Assembly: GCA_965205225.1 (NCBI GenBank)
Contig: CBDBFZ010000003.1
Location: 1,302,001-1,366,000 of the forward strand
Direction: 5' to 3'
DNA: 64,000 bases
DNA from: Litorimonas sp965205225
GTDB lineage: Bacteria; Pseudomonadota; Alphaproteobacteria; Caulobacterales; Maricaulaceae
Shown here: piece after piece, positions 52,668-61,151 of the stretch
How positions within the stretch are numbered: position 1 is the first letter of the stretch
How the letters are laid out: every line of letters starts with the position of its first letter
The notes under the pieces: generated by a model
What the model was told of the DNA's origin: nothing
Seen by the model: the letters and a program-made list of their open reading frames with translations, nothing else
Database searches by the model: none
Position numbers and translations under genes: made by a program

Positions 52668-54030
52668 CGCGCTCGCGCCCCTGACACTGTTAACCGCAAC
52701 GGTCATAGCCACAAATGCGTCGGCGTTCTGCGGCTTCTATATCGCCAAGGCTGACACCGACCTGTTCAATCAAAGCTCCAAGGTTGCGATGGTCAGAGAC
52801 GGAGATCGGACGGTGATCACCATGGCGAATGACTATCAGGGTGAACCGGAAGAATTCGCGATGGTCATCCCGGTACCGACGGTCATCACAAAGGATCAAG
52901 TCCACATTAGTGATCCGAGCCTGCTGACCCATCTGGATGCCTACACGGCGCCGCGCCTGGTCGAATATTTTGACGATAATCCGTGCGATCGCCGTCAATA
53001 TATGCAGATGGAATTTGTATCAGCGCCTACAAACGAGCCGGTCGTTGTGATGGCTGAAAAACGAGCAAAGGCTCTTGGCATAACAATCGAGGAGGAATTC
53101 ACGATTGGTGAATATGACATCCTGATCCTGTCTGCCAGAGAGAGTAACGGTCTGCAAACCTGGCTTGAGGAGAACGGTTACAAAGTGCCGGAGAAAGCGC
53201 GCCGAATCCTCGGATCTTATATCAAGCAGGACATGAAATTCTTTGTAGCCAAGGTGAATCTGGAAGAGCGTTCGGAGAACGGCTCAGAGTTCCTACGGCC
53301 TATCGCGGTTGCGTTTGAAACACCGAAATTCATGCTCCCAATCCGCCTCGGTACGGTTAACGCGAAGGATGATCAGGACATGTTCGTCTATATGCTGACC
53401 CGCAATGGTCAGGTCGAGACAACCAATTATCGAACTCAGAAAATTCCAACCGGCGAGGAAATCCCGCCTTATGTGAAAGATGAGTTCGGCGACTTCTACA
53501 AGGCTATGTTCAAGACGGCGACCGACCGTGAGGGCGGTCATGGCGTGTTCATGGAATATGCATGGGATATGAACTGGTGTGACCCGTGCGCCGCCGATCC
53601 GCTGTCAGACGAGCAATTGCAGGAGCTCGGCGTGTTCTGGCTTCAGGATGGTTCTATCATGGAGACTCCAAAGATACGGCCGATCCGACCTCAAGCGAAG
53701 GACGTCTTCGTGACGAGGCTCCACATTCGCTATGATGCGGAAAGCTTCCCGGAGGATCTGAAGTTCAAGACAATAGGCGCTCGCGACAATTTCCAGGGGC
53801 GTTATGTTCTCAGACATGCATTCGACGGCGAGATGAAATGCGACGCCGCGACCGAATACAAGACCATGGTCAACAAGCGCCGCGAAACCGAGATCAAGAC
53901 CTTAGCGAATCTAACAGGCTGGAACCGGAAAGGAATCCGGGAGAAAGTAGATGCCGATACGGGGTTCTTCGATATTCGCAACACGGCTCCGGATCACAAA
54001 TGGTGGAGCCATATCTGGAAGAGCGAGTGA
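52645..54030 (+). CDS. DUF2330 domain protein, exported
   Basis: ATG 52645 follows GAAGGAGA. The 461-residue protein has a signal peptide (SSALAPLTLLTATVIATNAS, cleavage near ASA). The mature start CGFYIAKADTDLFNQSSKVA and EFAMVIPVPTVITKDQVHIS are typical of DUF2330. Several Cys occur (CGFY, NPCDRRQY, MNWCDPCAADP, EMKCDAA), so disulfides or metal binding are possible in the periplasm. It pairs with the RnfD-like gene by overlap. Function unknown. Confidence 0.85.
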   Translation: MSSRLLSSALAPLTLLTATVIATNASAFCGFYIAKADTDLFNQSSKVAMVRDGDRTVITMANDYQGEPEEFAMVIPVPTVITKDQVHISDPSLLTHLDAYTAPRLVEYFDDNPCDRRQYMQMEFVSAPTNEPVVVMAEKRAKALGITIEEEFTIGEYDILILSARESNGLQTWLEENGYKVPEKARRILGSYIKQDMKFFVAKVNLEERSENGSEFLRPIAVAFETPKFMLPIRLGTVNAKDDQDMFVYMLTRNGQVETTNYRTQKIPTGEEIPPYVKDEFGDFYKAMFKTATDREGGHGVFMEYAWDMNWCDPCAADPLSDEQLQELGVFWLQDGSIMETPKIRPIRPQAKDVFVTRLHIRYDAESFPEDLKFKTIGARDNFQGRYVLRHAFDGEMKCDAATEYKTMVNKRRETEIKTLANLTGWNRKGIREKVDADTGFFDIRNTAPDHKWWSHIWKSE

Positions 54031-54051
54031 TTTCGGTTCAGGTTCGCCAGC

Positions 54052-54630
54052 TCACGGCGCGATAATGGCGCAGGCGATACGACTGCCAGCCGCGCCCGTG
54101 GGCTGCGTTTTGTAATCATCTGCGGATGCGTGAATAATCAGCGCCGTTCCATTCTCGTCAAACAATGGTGCGAGTCCATCCCGTAGGGACAGGGTGACGC
54201 GTTCATTATATATGTCGGTGCTCACGACACCTGAAGCAGGCGCGTCGAAATTGCGCATATCGCCAGCATGAGGGTTCGGAGCGGTTGATTGGAAACCGTG
54301 GTTTGCGGCTACCGGATTGTAATGTCCGCCCGCGCTCTTGAAGTCTGGCGTATCGCAGGCCCCCGTTTCGTGGAAATGGATGGCGTGTGATCCTTCCGGG
54401 ATGGCTGTGATGTCAAGCTGGATGCTGACGCCGCCCTCTGCTTCATCCGCAATTGTAGCTGTCCCGATTTCATTTCCTGCACTATTCATAACCGAGAATT
54501 GCTGGGTCATCAGGCTGGGGGTTGACGCCTCGTCAGTGAGGACACTATCCGCATTGATATCGGATGCGTTGTCTGCGCCGTAGCAGGCTGTCAAAGCCAT
54601 CACTGCCGTTACAAATATAAGTTTTTTCAT
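54052..54630 (-). CDS. sodC: Cu/Zn superoxide dismutase, lipoprotein
   Basis: The 192-residue protein has a lipobox VMALTAC (Cys 16). The enzyme part has HAIHFHETGACD (Cu ligands and disulfide Cys), SAGGHYNP (bridging/Zn His), NPHAGDM (Zn), LIIHASADDY (Cu His and the electrostatic loop) and AGSRIACAII (second disulfide Cys). It removes superoxide in the periplasm. It faces DUF2330 convergently with a 21-bp gap. Confidence 0.94.
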   Translation of the reverse strand: MKKLIFVTAVMALTACYGADNASDINADSVLTDEASTPSLMTQQFSVMNSAGNEIGTATIADEAEGGVSIQLDITAIPEGSHAIHFHETGACDTPDFKSAGGHYNPVAANHGFQSTAPNPHAGDMRNFDAPASGVVSTDIYNERVTLSLRDGLAPLFDENGTALIIHASADDYKTQPTGAAGSRIACAIIAP

Positions 54631-54823
54631 CGCGGAATCCTTTGGTTATATGTGATTATAGCAGAATTTTACGTCGAAAAAATGTCTTAATTTGATCTGC
54701 GTTCGATCCCGGGGTTTGTTTGTGAAACTCGCCTTCAGATGATAGGGTTTCAGTGACCAGAGTTACCGAATCGAGCGCGATGTAATTCGTGCTTTTTCAA
54801 GGCGATCGGCTAGAGGGTTTCAT

Positions 54824-57607
54824 GTGAGCGATGATACGAAAAACCAGAACGACACGCCGCCTGAAAAGGAACCCGGTGTCTCTCAGGTGACCATCGAGGA
54901 GGAGATGAAACGCTCCTATCTCGACTATGCGATGAGCGTGATTATCAGCCGTGCGATCCCTGACGTTCGGGACGGTCTTAAGCCTGTCCACCGCCGCATT
55001 CTTTACTCAATGCATGAGAACGGGTTCACGCGCGACAAGGCCTATAAGAAGTCGGCGCGTGTCGTGGGGGATGTGATCGGTAAATATCACCCGCATGGCG
55101 ATAGCGCAGTCTATGACGCGCTGGTCCGTATGGCACAGGACTTTTCCATGCTGTTGCCGCTGCTCGACGGGCAGGGCAATTTTGGCTCTGTCGATGGCGA
55201 TCCACCTGCGGCGATGCGGTACACTGAGGTCCGAATGGATCATCCGGCCGCGCAATTGCTTGCCGATATCGAAAAAAACACCGTCAACTTTCAGGACAAT
55301 TACGACTCGTCCGAGAGCGAGCCTGTTGTTTTGCCAGCGCGGTTCCCGAACATTCTCGTTAATGGCGCGGGCGGCATCGCCGTCGGTATGGCTACCAACA
55401 TTGCGCCGCATAATCTGGGCGAAGTGATTGATGCCACGATCGCCCTGCTCGATGGCGAACTCACCGATGCGGAATTGCTGGAAATCATTCCAGGCCCGGA
55501 TTTCCCGACAGGTGGCCTCATCATGGGTCGCAGCGGGGGGAAACAGGGCGTCATGACCGGGCGCGGGACTGTAACGGTTCGTGCCGTCGCCGAGGTGGAA
55601 GAGATCCGCAAGGACCGCTACGCCATCGTCGTTACTGAAATCCCGTTCCAGGTGAACAAAGCTTCGATGATTGGGAAAATCGCGGCGCTGGTGAATGAGA
55701 AGCGGATTGAGGGTATCTCTGCCGTCCGCGATGAGTCGGACCGTATCGGTATGCGCGTGGTTATCGAGCTTAAGCGCGACGCCGTCACTGAGGTCGTTCT
55801 CAACCAGCTCTACCGCTACACGCCGCTGCAGCAGAATTTCAGCTCGAACATGCTGGCACTGAACGGCGGTAAGCCGGAGCAGATGAACGTGCGGCAAATG
55901 ATCGAGGCCTTCCTCGTCTTCCGCGAAGACGTTATTGCGCGCCGAACCAAGTTCGACCTTAGCAAAGCGCGGGACCGTGCGCACATCTTGGTCGGCTTGG
56001 CGACAGCTGTTGCCAATATCGACAAAATAATCCGGCTGATCCGCACATCCCCGAACCCGGCAGCGGCCCGTGAGGCGCTGACATCGCGGAGTTGGCCGGC
56101 GGAGCGTATGGGCGCGCTGATCCGTTTAATCGCCGACCCACGGTCCCGCCTTCAGGATGATGGGACTATTAAGCTGACGGATGAGCAGGCGCGCGCCATT
56201 CTCGACCTTCGCCTGCAGAAACTAACCGCGCTGGGTATGGAAGAAATTACGGACGAGGCCGAGAAACTAGCGACTTTGATTACCGATTTGCTCGAAATTC
56301 TACGATCAAGAGACCGCGTCCGTACACTGATTCGTGACGAATTGACTGAGGTGCGTGAGAAGTTTGCGACACCGCGCCGGTCCATCTTTATGGATGGCGG
56401 GTTCGACTTTGATGATGAGGATCTGATCGCGGTCGAGGATATGGTGGTGACGGTCACGAATGGTGGCTATGTCAAACGGACACTCCTCGATACTTACCGG
56501 GCGCAGCATCGCGGCGGAAAAGGCCGCTCAGGGATGCAGACCAAAGACGAGGATTTCGTCACCACGGTTTTTGTCGCGACAACCCACACGCCGATTCTGC
56601 TCTTCTCTTCCAGCGGCATGGCTTACAAGCTGAAGGTCTTCAAAGTTCCGCAAGGCGGCGCGGCAACGCGCGGTCGAAGCTTTAATCAACTTCTGCCCTT
56701 GGACGGGGATGAGAAAATTACGTCCATCATGGCTCTGCCAGAGAATGAAGAGGATTGGGCGGGTCTCGACATCATGTTTGCGTCCAAGTCCGGTGGTGTG
56801 CGTCGCAACAGCCTTGCAGATTTCACGCGCATCAATCGCAACGGTAAGATTGCGATGAAGCCAGACGAAGGCGATGGCATCGTCGATGTGCGTCTCTGCT
56901 CGGAACAGGACGACATTGTCCTTACCACATTGCTGGGACGGGCGATCCGCTTTCCGGTTACCGATGTACGCCGTTTCGTCGGCCGGACATCGTCCGGCGT
57001 CAGGGGTATCAAGCTGGGGCTGGGCGACGAAGTTATCTCGATGGCTGTCCTCCGGCATTTCGATGCGACCAGCGAAGACCGCACGGCCTATCTGAAACAT
57101 GCCAATACCATGCGTAAGGCGCTGGGTGATGACATTGAAGACAGTTCAGAGGATGAGGAAGAGATCGAGAATGAGACGGCGCTCTCTGATAAACGTCTGG
57201 GCGAAATGGGAGCGGCGGAGCAGTTCCTGCTGACCATTGCAGATGATGGCCTAGGCAAGCGCGCGAGTTCCTATTCCTATCCGGTCCGAGGCCGCGGCGG
57301 GAAAGGTGTGATTGCGCAAAATCTGGATCGCGGCAAAACATCGGATGATGCTGAGCTGGTTCGCAGCTTCGTAGTCGAAAACGGGGACCAGATCATGCTG
57401 GTCACGGATGGCGGACAACTCCTGCGCACGGGTGTTGACAATATTTCGATTGTGTCACGCAGTTCCAAGGGAGTCTGGGTGATCCGGACGCGTGAGGACG
57501 AGCATGTTGTGAGCGTCGAGCGTATTGCTGAAACCGAAGAGGAAGATGACGATGCGTTCGGTGGATCGGACGAAAATGCCGCGTCTGAGTGCGGCCCAGA
57601 AGGCTGA
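54824..57607 (+). CDS. gyrA: DNA gyrase subunit A
   Basis: This 927-residue protein starts at GTG 54824. It has the GyrA core: EEEMKRSYLDYAMSVIISRA, IPDVRDGLKPVHRRILYSM, KYHPHGDSAVYDALVRMAQD, and the catalytic Tyr in PAAMRYTEVRM. In the quinolone-resistance region Ser83 and Asp87 equivalents are wild type. The C-terminal beta-pinwheel carries the GyrA-box-like RGGKGRSGM (about residue 565). An acidic insert (SSEDEEEIENE) near residue 770 and an acidic tail are extra. With GyrB it supercoils DNA. Confidence 0.98.
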   Translation: MSDDTKNQNDTPPEKEPGVSQVTIEEEMKRSYLDYAMSVIISRAIPDVRDGLKPVHRRILYSMHENGFTRDKAYKKSARVVGDVIGKYHPHGDSAVYDALVRMAQDFSMLLPLLDGQGNFGSVDGDPPAAMRYTEVRMDHPAAQLLADIEKNTVNFQDNYDSSESEPVVLPARFPNILVNGAGGIAVGMATNIAPHNLGEVIDATIALLDGELTDAELLEIIPGPDFPTGGLIMGRSGGKQGVMTGRGTVTVRAVAEVEEIRKDRYAIVVTEIPFQVNKASMIGKIAALVNEKRIEGISAVRDESDRIGMRVVIELKRDAVTEVVLNQLYRYTPLQQNFSSNMLALNGGKPEQMNVRQMIEAFLVFREDVIARRTKFDLSKARDRAHILVGLATAVANIDKIIRLIRTSPNPAAAREALTSRSWPAERMGALIRLIADPRSRLQDDGTIKLTDEQARAILDLRLQKLTALGMEEITDEAEKLATLITDLLEILRSRDRVRTLIRDELTEVREKFATPRRSIFMDGGFDFDDEDLIAVEDMVVTVTNGGYVKRTLLDTYRAQHRGGKGRSGMQTKDEDFVTTVFVATTHTPILLFSSSGMAYKLKVFKVPQGGAATRGRSFNQLLPLDGDEKITSIMALPENEEDWAGLDIMFASKSGGVRRNSLADFTRINRNGKIAMKPDEGDGIVDVRLCSEQDDIVLTTLLGRAIRFPVTDVRRFVGRTSSGVRGIKLGLGDEVISMAVLRHFDATSEDRTAYLKHANTMRKALGDDIEDSSEDEEEIENETALSDKRLGEMGAAEQFLLTIADDGLGKRASSYSYPVRGRGGKGVIAQNLDRGKTSDDAELVRSFVVENGDQIMLVTDGGQLLRTGVDNISIVSRSSKGVWVIRTREDEHVVSVERIAETEEEDDDAFGGSDENAASECGPEG

Positions 57608-57619
57608 TCGGATACGCCC

Positions 57620-57790
57620 TCAAACGGAATTGTTTGGGGCCGGGCAGGTCACGTCGAATGTGTGAGCATTGTGCTTGGCCTGTTTCTGCAGATTACGAAG
57701 GTGGCTGGTCATCGCATTCGTATCGTAAGTAATGTTCAGGCAGCCAAGCGTGCGTTTCGTGGCGCAGTCAATGACGGCGGCAAGTGCGAA
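57620..57790 (-). pseudogene. C-terminal fragment of an unidentified protein
   Basis: A minus frame reads CATKRTLGCLNITYDTNAMT, SHLRNLQKQAKHNAHTF, ending PAPNNSV. It has three Cys and no start, and is joined to an IS630 fragment at 57790. I do not recognise the family. Confidence 0.35.
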
Positions 57791-57792
57791 GG

Positions 57793-57906
57793 ATAGGTGC
57801 CCGAACCTTCACCGATATGTTCCACGCCCTCACGGAAATCTGTGACCTCTTCTCGCCAGAAGAGTGCTGGAACTACTTCAAAGCTGCCGGATATGTCTCA
57901 GGTTAA
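57793..57906 (+). mobile_element. IS630-family transposase, C-terminal fragment
   Basis: The frame IGARTFTDMFHALTEICDLF then SPEECWNYFKAAGYVSG before TAA is the typical end of IS630 transposases. The rest is missing. Confidence 0.7.
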
Positions 57907-58212
57907 AGGTCGGATGCTTTAGGGCGTCGGACTTTAAGTTATAGGCAATAATAGGTTCGTGTAAATTGTTGGATAAGGGTTTGGGCATGATACACCTCCA
58001 ACTCTGGTGAACCATAAACGCAAACAAAAGGGGATCCCTAAAATGACTCTAAATAGGCATCCGGCGCTCTAAAGCTCGATTAACGCTAAGTTTCTTTACC
58101 AGTTGTTAGGCTAACCCAGCAACAATTGTTTCATGCTGCGGACATCGGGCACACTGATGCCCGGCATGATCCATCCCGAAGGGTTGGGTGAATGGACATA
58201 GTGGAGGGCATT
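57907..58212. other. spacer without recognisable gene
   Basis: Frames are short. CAAACAAAAGGGGATCCCTA near 58020 resembles the IS-C terminal region at 1697-1720. The last 80 bases probably hold the promoter of the Sel1 gene. Nothing else is recognised. Confidence 0.35.
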
Positions 58213-58503
58213 ATGGCCTATACAATGTTGGAAGTGAAAGAAGCAAACGACGCAATCGTAGACGCGGCGACTAAGGATGACCTGTTCAAGCTCGGCTTGA
58301 TTTACTCAACCGATGTCGAAGATCGCGGCCCGGATTATGTCCAAGCGCATAAATGGTTCAGCCTCGCAGCAATGATGGGTTCGGCTCACGCCAAAGCCTA
58401 TCGCGATGAAATCAAATTTGAGATGAGCCCGGAAGATCTGACGCTTGCCCAGAAAGCTGCCCGCGGCTGGATGGTCGAGCATCGCGAAATGATGGGCACG
58501 TAA
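58213..58503 (+). CDS. small Sel1-like repeat protein
   Basis: From ATG 58213 the protein is 96 residues. DDLFKLGLIYSTDVEDRGPD, YVQAHKWFSLAAMMGSAHAK and AYRDEIKFEM form one Sel1/TPR-like repeat pair. LTLAQKAARGWMVEH is the usual end. No signal peptide. Such proteins are protein-interaction modules. An in-frame ATG at 58192 is an alternative start. The stop codon lies within an inverted repeat. Confidence 0.75.
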   Translation: MAYTMLEVKEANDAIVDAATKDDLFKLGLIYSTDVEDRGPDYVQAHKWFSLAAMMGSAHAKAYRDEIKFEMSPEDLTLAQKAARGWMVEHREMMGT

Positions 58504-58553
58504 CAGTTTGGTGCCCAGTGGGTTTCCGGCGAAGCCGGAAGCAAACTGTTACG
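58499..58553. terminator. two-level inverted repeat between convergent genes
   Basis: Outer arms CGTAACAGTTTG and CAAACTGTTACG (12 bp) enclose an inner hairpin TTCCGGC-GAA-GCCGGAA. The outer arms contain the stop codons of both converging genes (58501-58503 and 58549-58551). It could end transcription from both sides, though there is no U-tract. Confidence 0.55.
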
Positions 58554-58955
58554 GGCTTATCACCGTCGTCCCAGTCCCGCCATCAGCGCCGAACTGGTAG
58601 CCGAGATTGAAATCGACAGGCAGGGCATTGCGGAAGTTCTGCATAAACTGCCCCACCTCTGCGGTGGTAGAGGACGGCACAAATACTATGTCGCTGCGGC
58701 GCAACTGCATTGTGTCATTATATTCGCGAATATTCAGCAGGCTGCCGCGAATATTAACGATCCGGAGCATCATCCCGTCATTTGGCGCGCGCCGAAGTAG
58801 GGCGACGTCCCGACCCTTTGCGGTCGGACGAATACCCCTGCCATCAGGATCGCTTCGAGCGCCCTGACGCGATTGTTCAGCGTATAGGTGCCGGGCTGGC
58901 CCACCTGCCCCCCGACATAGATCTGTTCAGGCGCGTCGGCTGTAGATATTTCGGG
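58549..58955 (-). pseudogene. polysaccharide export (Wza-like) protein, C-terminal remnant
   Basis: The minus strand reads PEQIYVGGQVGQPGTYTLNN and RVRALEAILMAG in one frame (an SLBB domain). After a frameshift near 58820 it continues NDTMQLRRSDIVFVPSSTTA, EVGQFMQNFRNALPVDF. This matches the end of outer-membrane polysaccharide export proteins. The N-terminus and signal are missing. Confidence 0.7.
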
Positions 58956-59014
58956 ACTGTCGGGACACTTTCTGTAGAGTTTAATTTGGATTATGCCTAG
59001 TTGACAGGGTTTTA

Positions 59015-59119
59015 TATGGATCTAAGTCAATTTATGGCAATGAAAAATCATTACTCAAAAGGATCGCACATTGAAGAGTGGTCATTCGCGACCAAGACAG
59101 GATTGATGAGTGACTGATC
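59015..59119 (+). CDS. short ORF overlapping the helicase start
   Basis: This 34-codon frame from ATG 59015 (MDLSQFMAMKNHYSKGSHIE) ends in TGA 10 bases inside the helicase gene (GTG 59110). It could be a leader or a translational-coupling ORF, or a gene remnant. No family recognised. Confidence 0.25.
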
Positions 59120-61150
59120 ACGCCGATGCGCTCGAACTTCTCAGGCAGGCCCTCGGCAATGTCACCGCAGAGTTTCGGGAGGGGCAATGGGAAGCCATTG
59201 ATGCCTTGGTCAACAGGCGAGAACGCCTGCTCGTCGTTCAGCGTACAGGATGGGGCAAAAGCTCGGTGTACTTCATTGCGACACGCATCCTTCGCGACCG
59301 TGGGCGTGGTCCGACGCTTATCATATCTCCACTCCTGGCCTTGATGCGGAACCAGATTGAAGCGGCAAAACGCCTCAGAGTCCGCGCGCGCGTACAATTC
59401 GACCAATAAAGAAAATTGGCCTGCAATCCGGAGTGCCGTTGTTCAGAATGATGAGGTGGATGCGCTCCTTATATCACCTGAACGCCTTGCAGACGAGAAG
59501 TTCGTTAAGGAGCTCCTGAATTCTATTGCAGAGAAAATTGGTTTGCTCGTGGTGGATGAGGCGCATTGCATCTCTGACTGGGGCCATGATTTTCGCCCGG
59601 ACTATCGACGTCTGGTCAACATTCTGCAGAGCATGCCGGCTAATGTTCCGATCCTCGGCACTACCGCCACCGCCAACAATCGCGTGGTCGCCGATGTTCA
59701 AACGCAACTTCGGGACATCGATGTTCAGCGCGGAAGCCTGATGCGGAGCAGCCTCGCCCTACAGATTATCCAATCATTGACCGAGGCCAAGCGTTTGGCA
59801 TGGCTGGCAGAACACGTAACATCGCTGCCCGGAACCGGTATCATCTATACGTTAACGGTGCGAGATGCGAAGCAAGTTTCAAATTGGCTACAGTCCCGCA
59901 AAATAGAATCCCAAGCATACTTCGGCGATTTATCGGACGCATTGCGACAGCACCTCGAACAACAGCTTCTGGATAACAAAATAAAAGTGCTGGTTGCGAC
60001 GACCGCGCTCGGCATGGGATACGACAAGCCTGACCTTGGGTTTGTCGTGCATTATCAAAGCCCGGGCTCAATTGTCGACTATTACCAGCAGGTTGGCCGC
60101 GCGGGACGCTCTATAAACCATGCCGTCGGCATTTTGATGGCGGGGGAAAAAGACGAGCAGATTCACGAACACTTCAGAAAAAGCGCATTCCCGAAAGAAG
60201 AGTGGGTTCGCGAAATTCTTGCGGCGCTAGAAGAAAGTAGCGGCTTGAAGGTATCGCAACTCGAAAAAGCCGTCAATCTGAAACAGGGCCAAATTAAATA
60301 TATATTGAAATATCTGTCGGTTGAAAACCCGGCTCCGGTGAGCAAGTCAGGCTCGCTATGGAGTCGGACCATTAATACCTACAATATGAATCACGACAAG
60401 ATCAAGCGCCTGACTGGACAGCGCGAGACGGAATGGGACGAAGTCCGGCGCTACGTTGCAGATGAGGGATGCCTGATGGAATTCTTGGCAAGAGCGCTTG
60501 ATGACAAAGATCCCCAACCCTGTGGAAAATGCGCCCATTGTCTTGGCCAACCGATAGTGCCACCAACCTTTTCTCGCGAAACTGAAATCTCTGCTACGCA
60601 GTATCTGAGTCAAGCTGAGCTTGAGTTGGAGCCCCGAAAGCTAAAAATACCTGAGCATTTGCGCCCGAGAACCGGTCGAATCCTATCGCGATGGAAAGAT
60701 GACTGTTGGGGCCAGCTTGTTGCCGTAGACAAGCAGGCTGGCCATTTTCGCGACGAGCTCGTGCATGCTGTTGTTGAGATGCTTGAAGAACGCTGGCAAC
60801 CCAAGCCAGAGCCAGAGTGGGTGACCTGTATACCCTCATTGAAAAATCCTGAGCTTGTTCCCGACTTCGCCCGCCGACTTGCGGATGCGCTGGGACTACC
60901 GTTCAAAGCGGTGGTAAAGAAGGTTAAGAGAAACGAGGAACAAAAAAAGCAACAGAACCAATATCATCAGCGTCGGAACTTGGACGGCGTTTTCGGTATT
61001 AAGGGATCCGTACCTACCGGACCAGTGTTGCTGGTTGATGATGTCGTCGACTCCCGATGGACACTCACGATTGTTGCGCGCCTTCTCTTAGAGGCAGGCA
61101 GTGGCCACGTTTTGCCTTGCGTTCTGACAACTTCTAGTCTTGGGGCATAG
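59110..61150 (+). pseudogene. RecQ-type helicase with C-terminal ComF-like phosphoribosyltransferase domain, frameshifted
   Basis: Two frames together encode about 680 residues. GTG 59110 starts a RecQ N-terminus with Walker A (RTGWGKSSVYF). The frame shifts in a CG tract at 59383-59392. The rest has DEAH (VVDEAHCISDWGHDFRPDY), GTTATA, TALGMGYDKPD and QQVGRAGR. The RecQ zinc-binding Cys pattern follows (EGC then CGKCAHC). From about residue 520 a ComF-like PRTase ends the protein, with PRPP-loop-like VLLVDDVVDSRWT. The partner DprA-like gene starts one base after the stop. One more CG unit would restore the frame, so switching is possible. The family is confident; a role in competence or defence is inference. 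Confidence 0.85.
59383..59392. repeat. (CG)5 dinucleotide tract at the helicase frameshift
   Basis: GTC-CGCGCGCGCG-TAC. With six CG units the upstream frame would read VRARAY and continue into NSTNKENW. With five, as here, it ends at TAA 59407-59409. Confidence 0.85.
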
Positions 61151-61151
61151 A

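Noticed and set aside
54824..57607. Quinolone-resistance changes in gyrA
   Set aside because: The HPHGDSAVYD segment has the wild-type Ser and Asp at the key positions.
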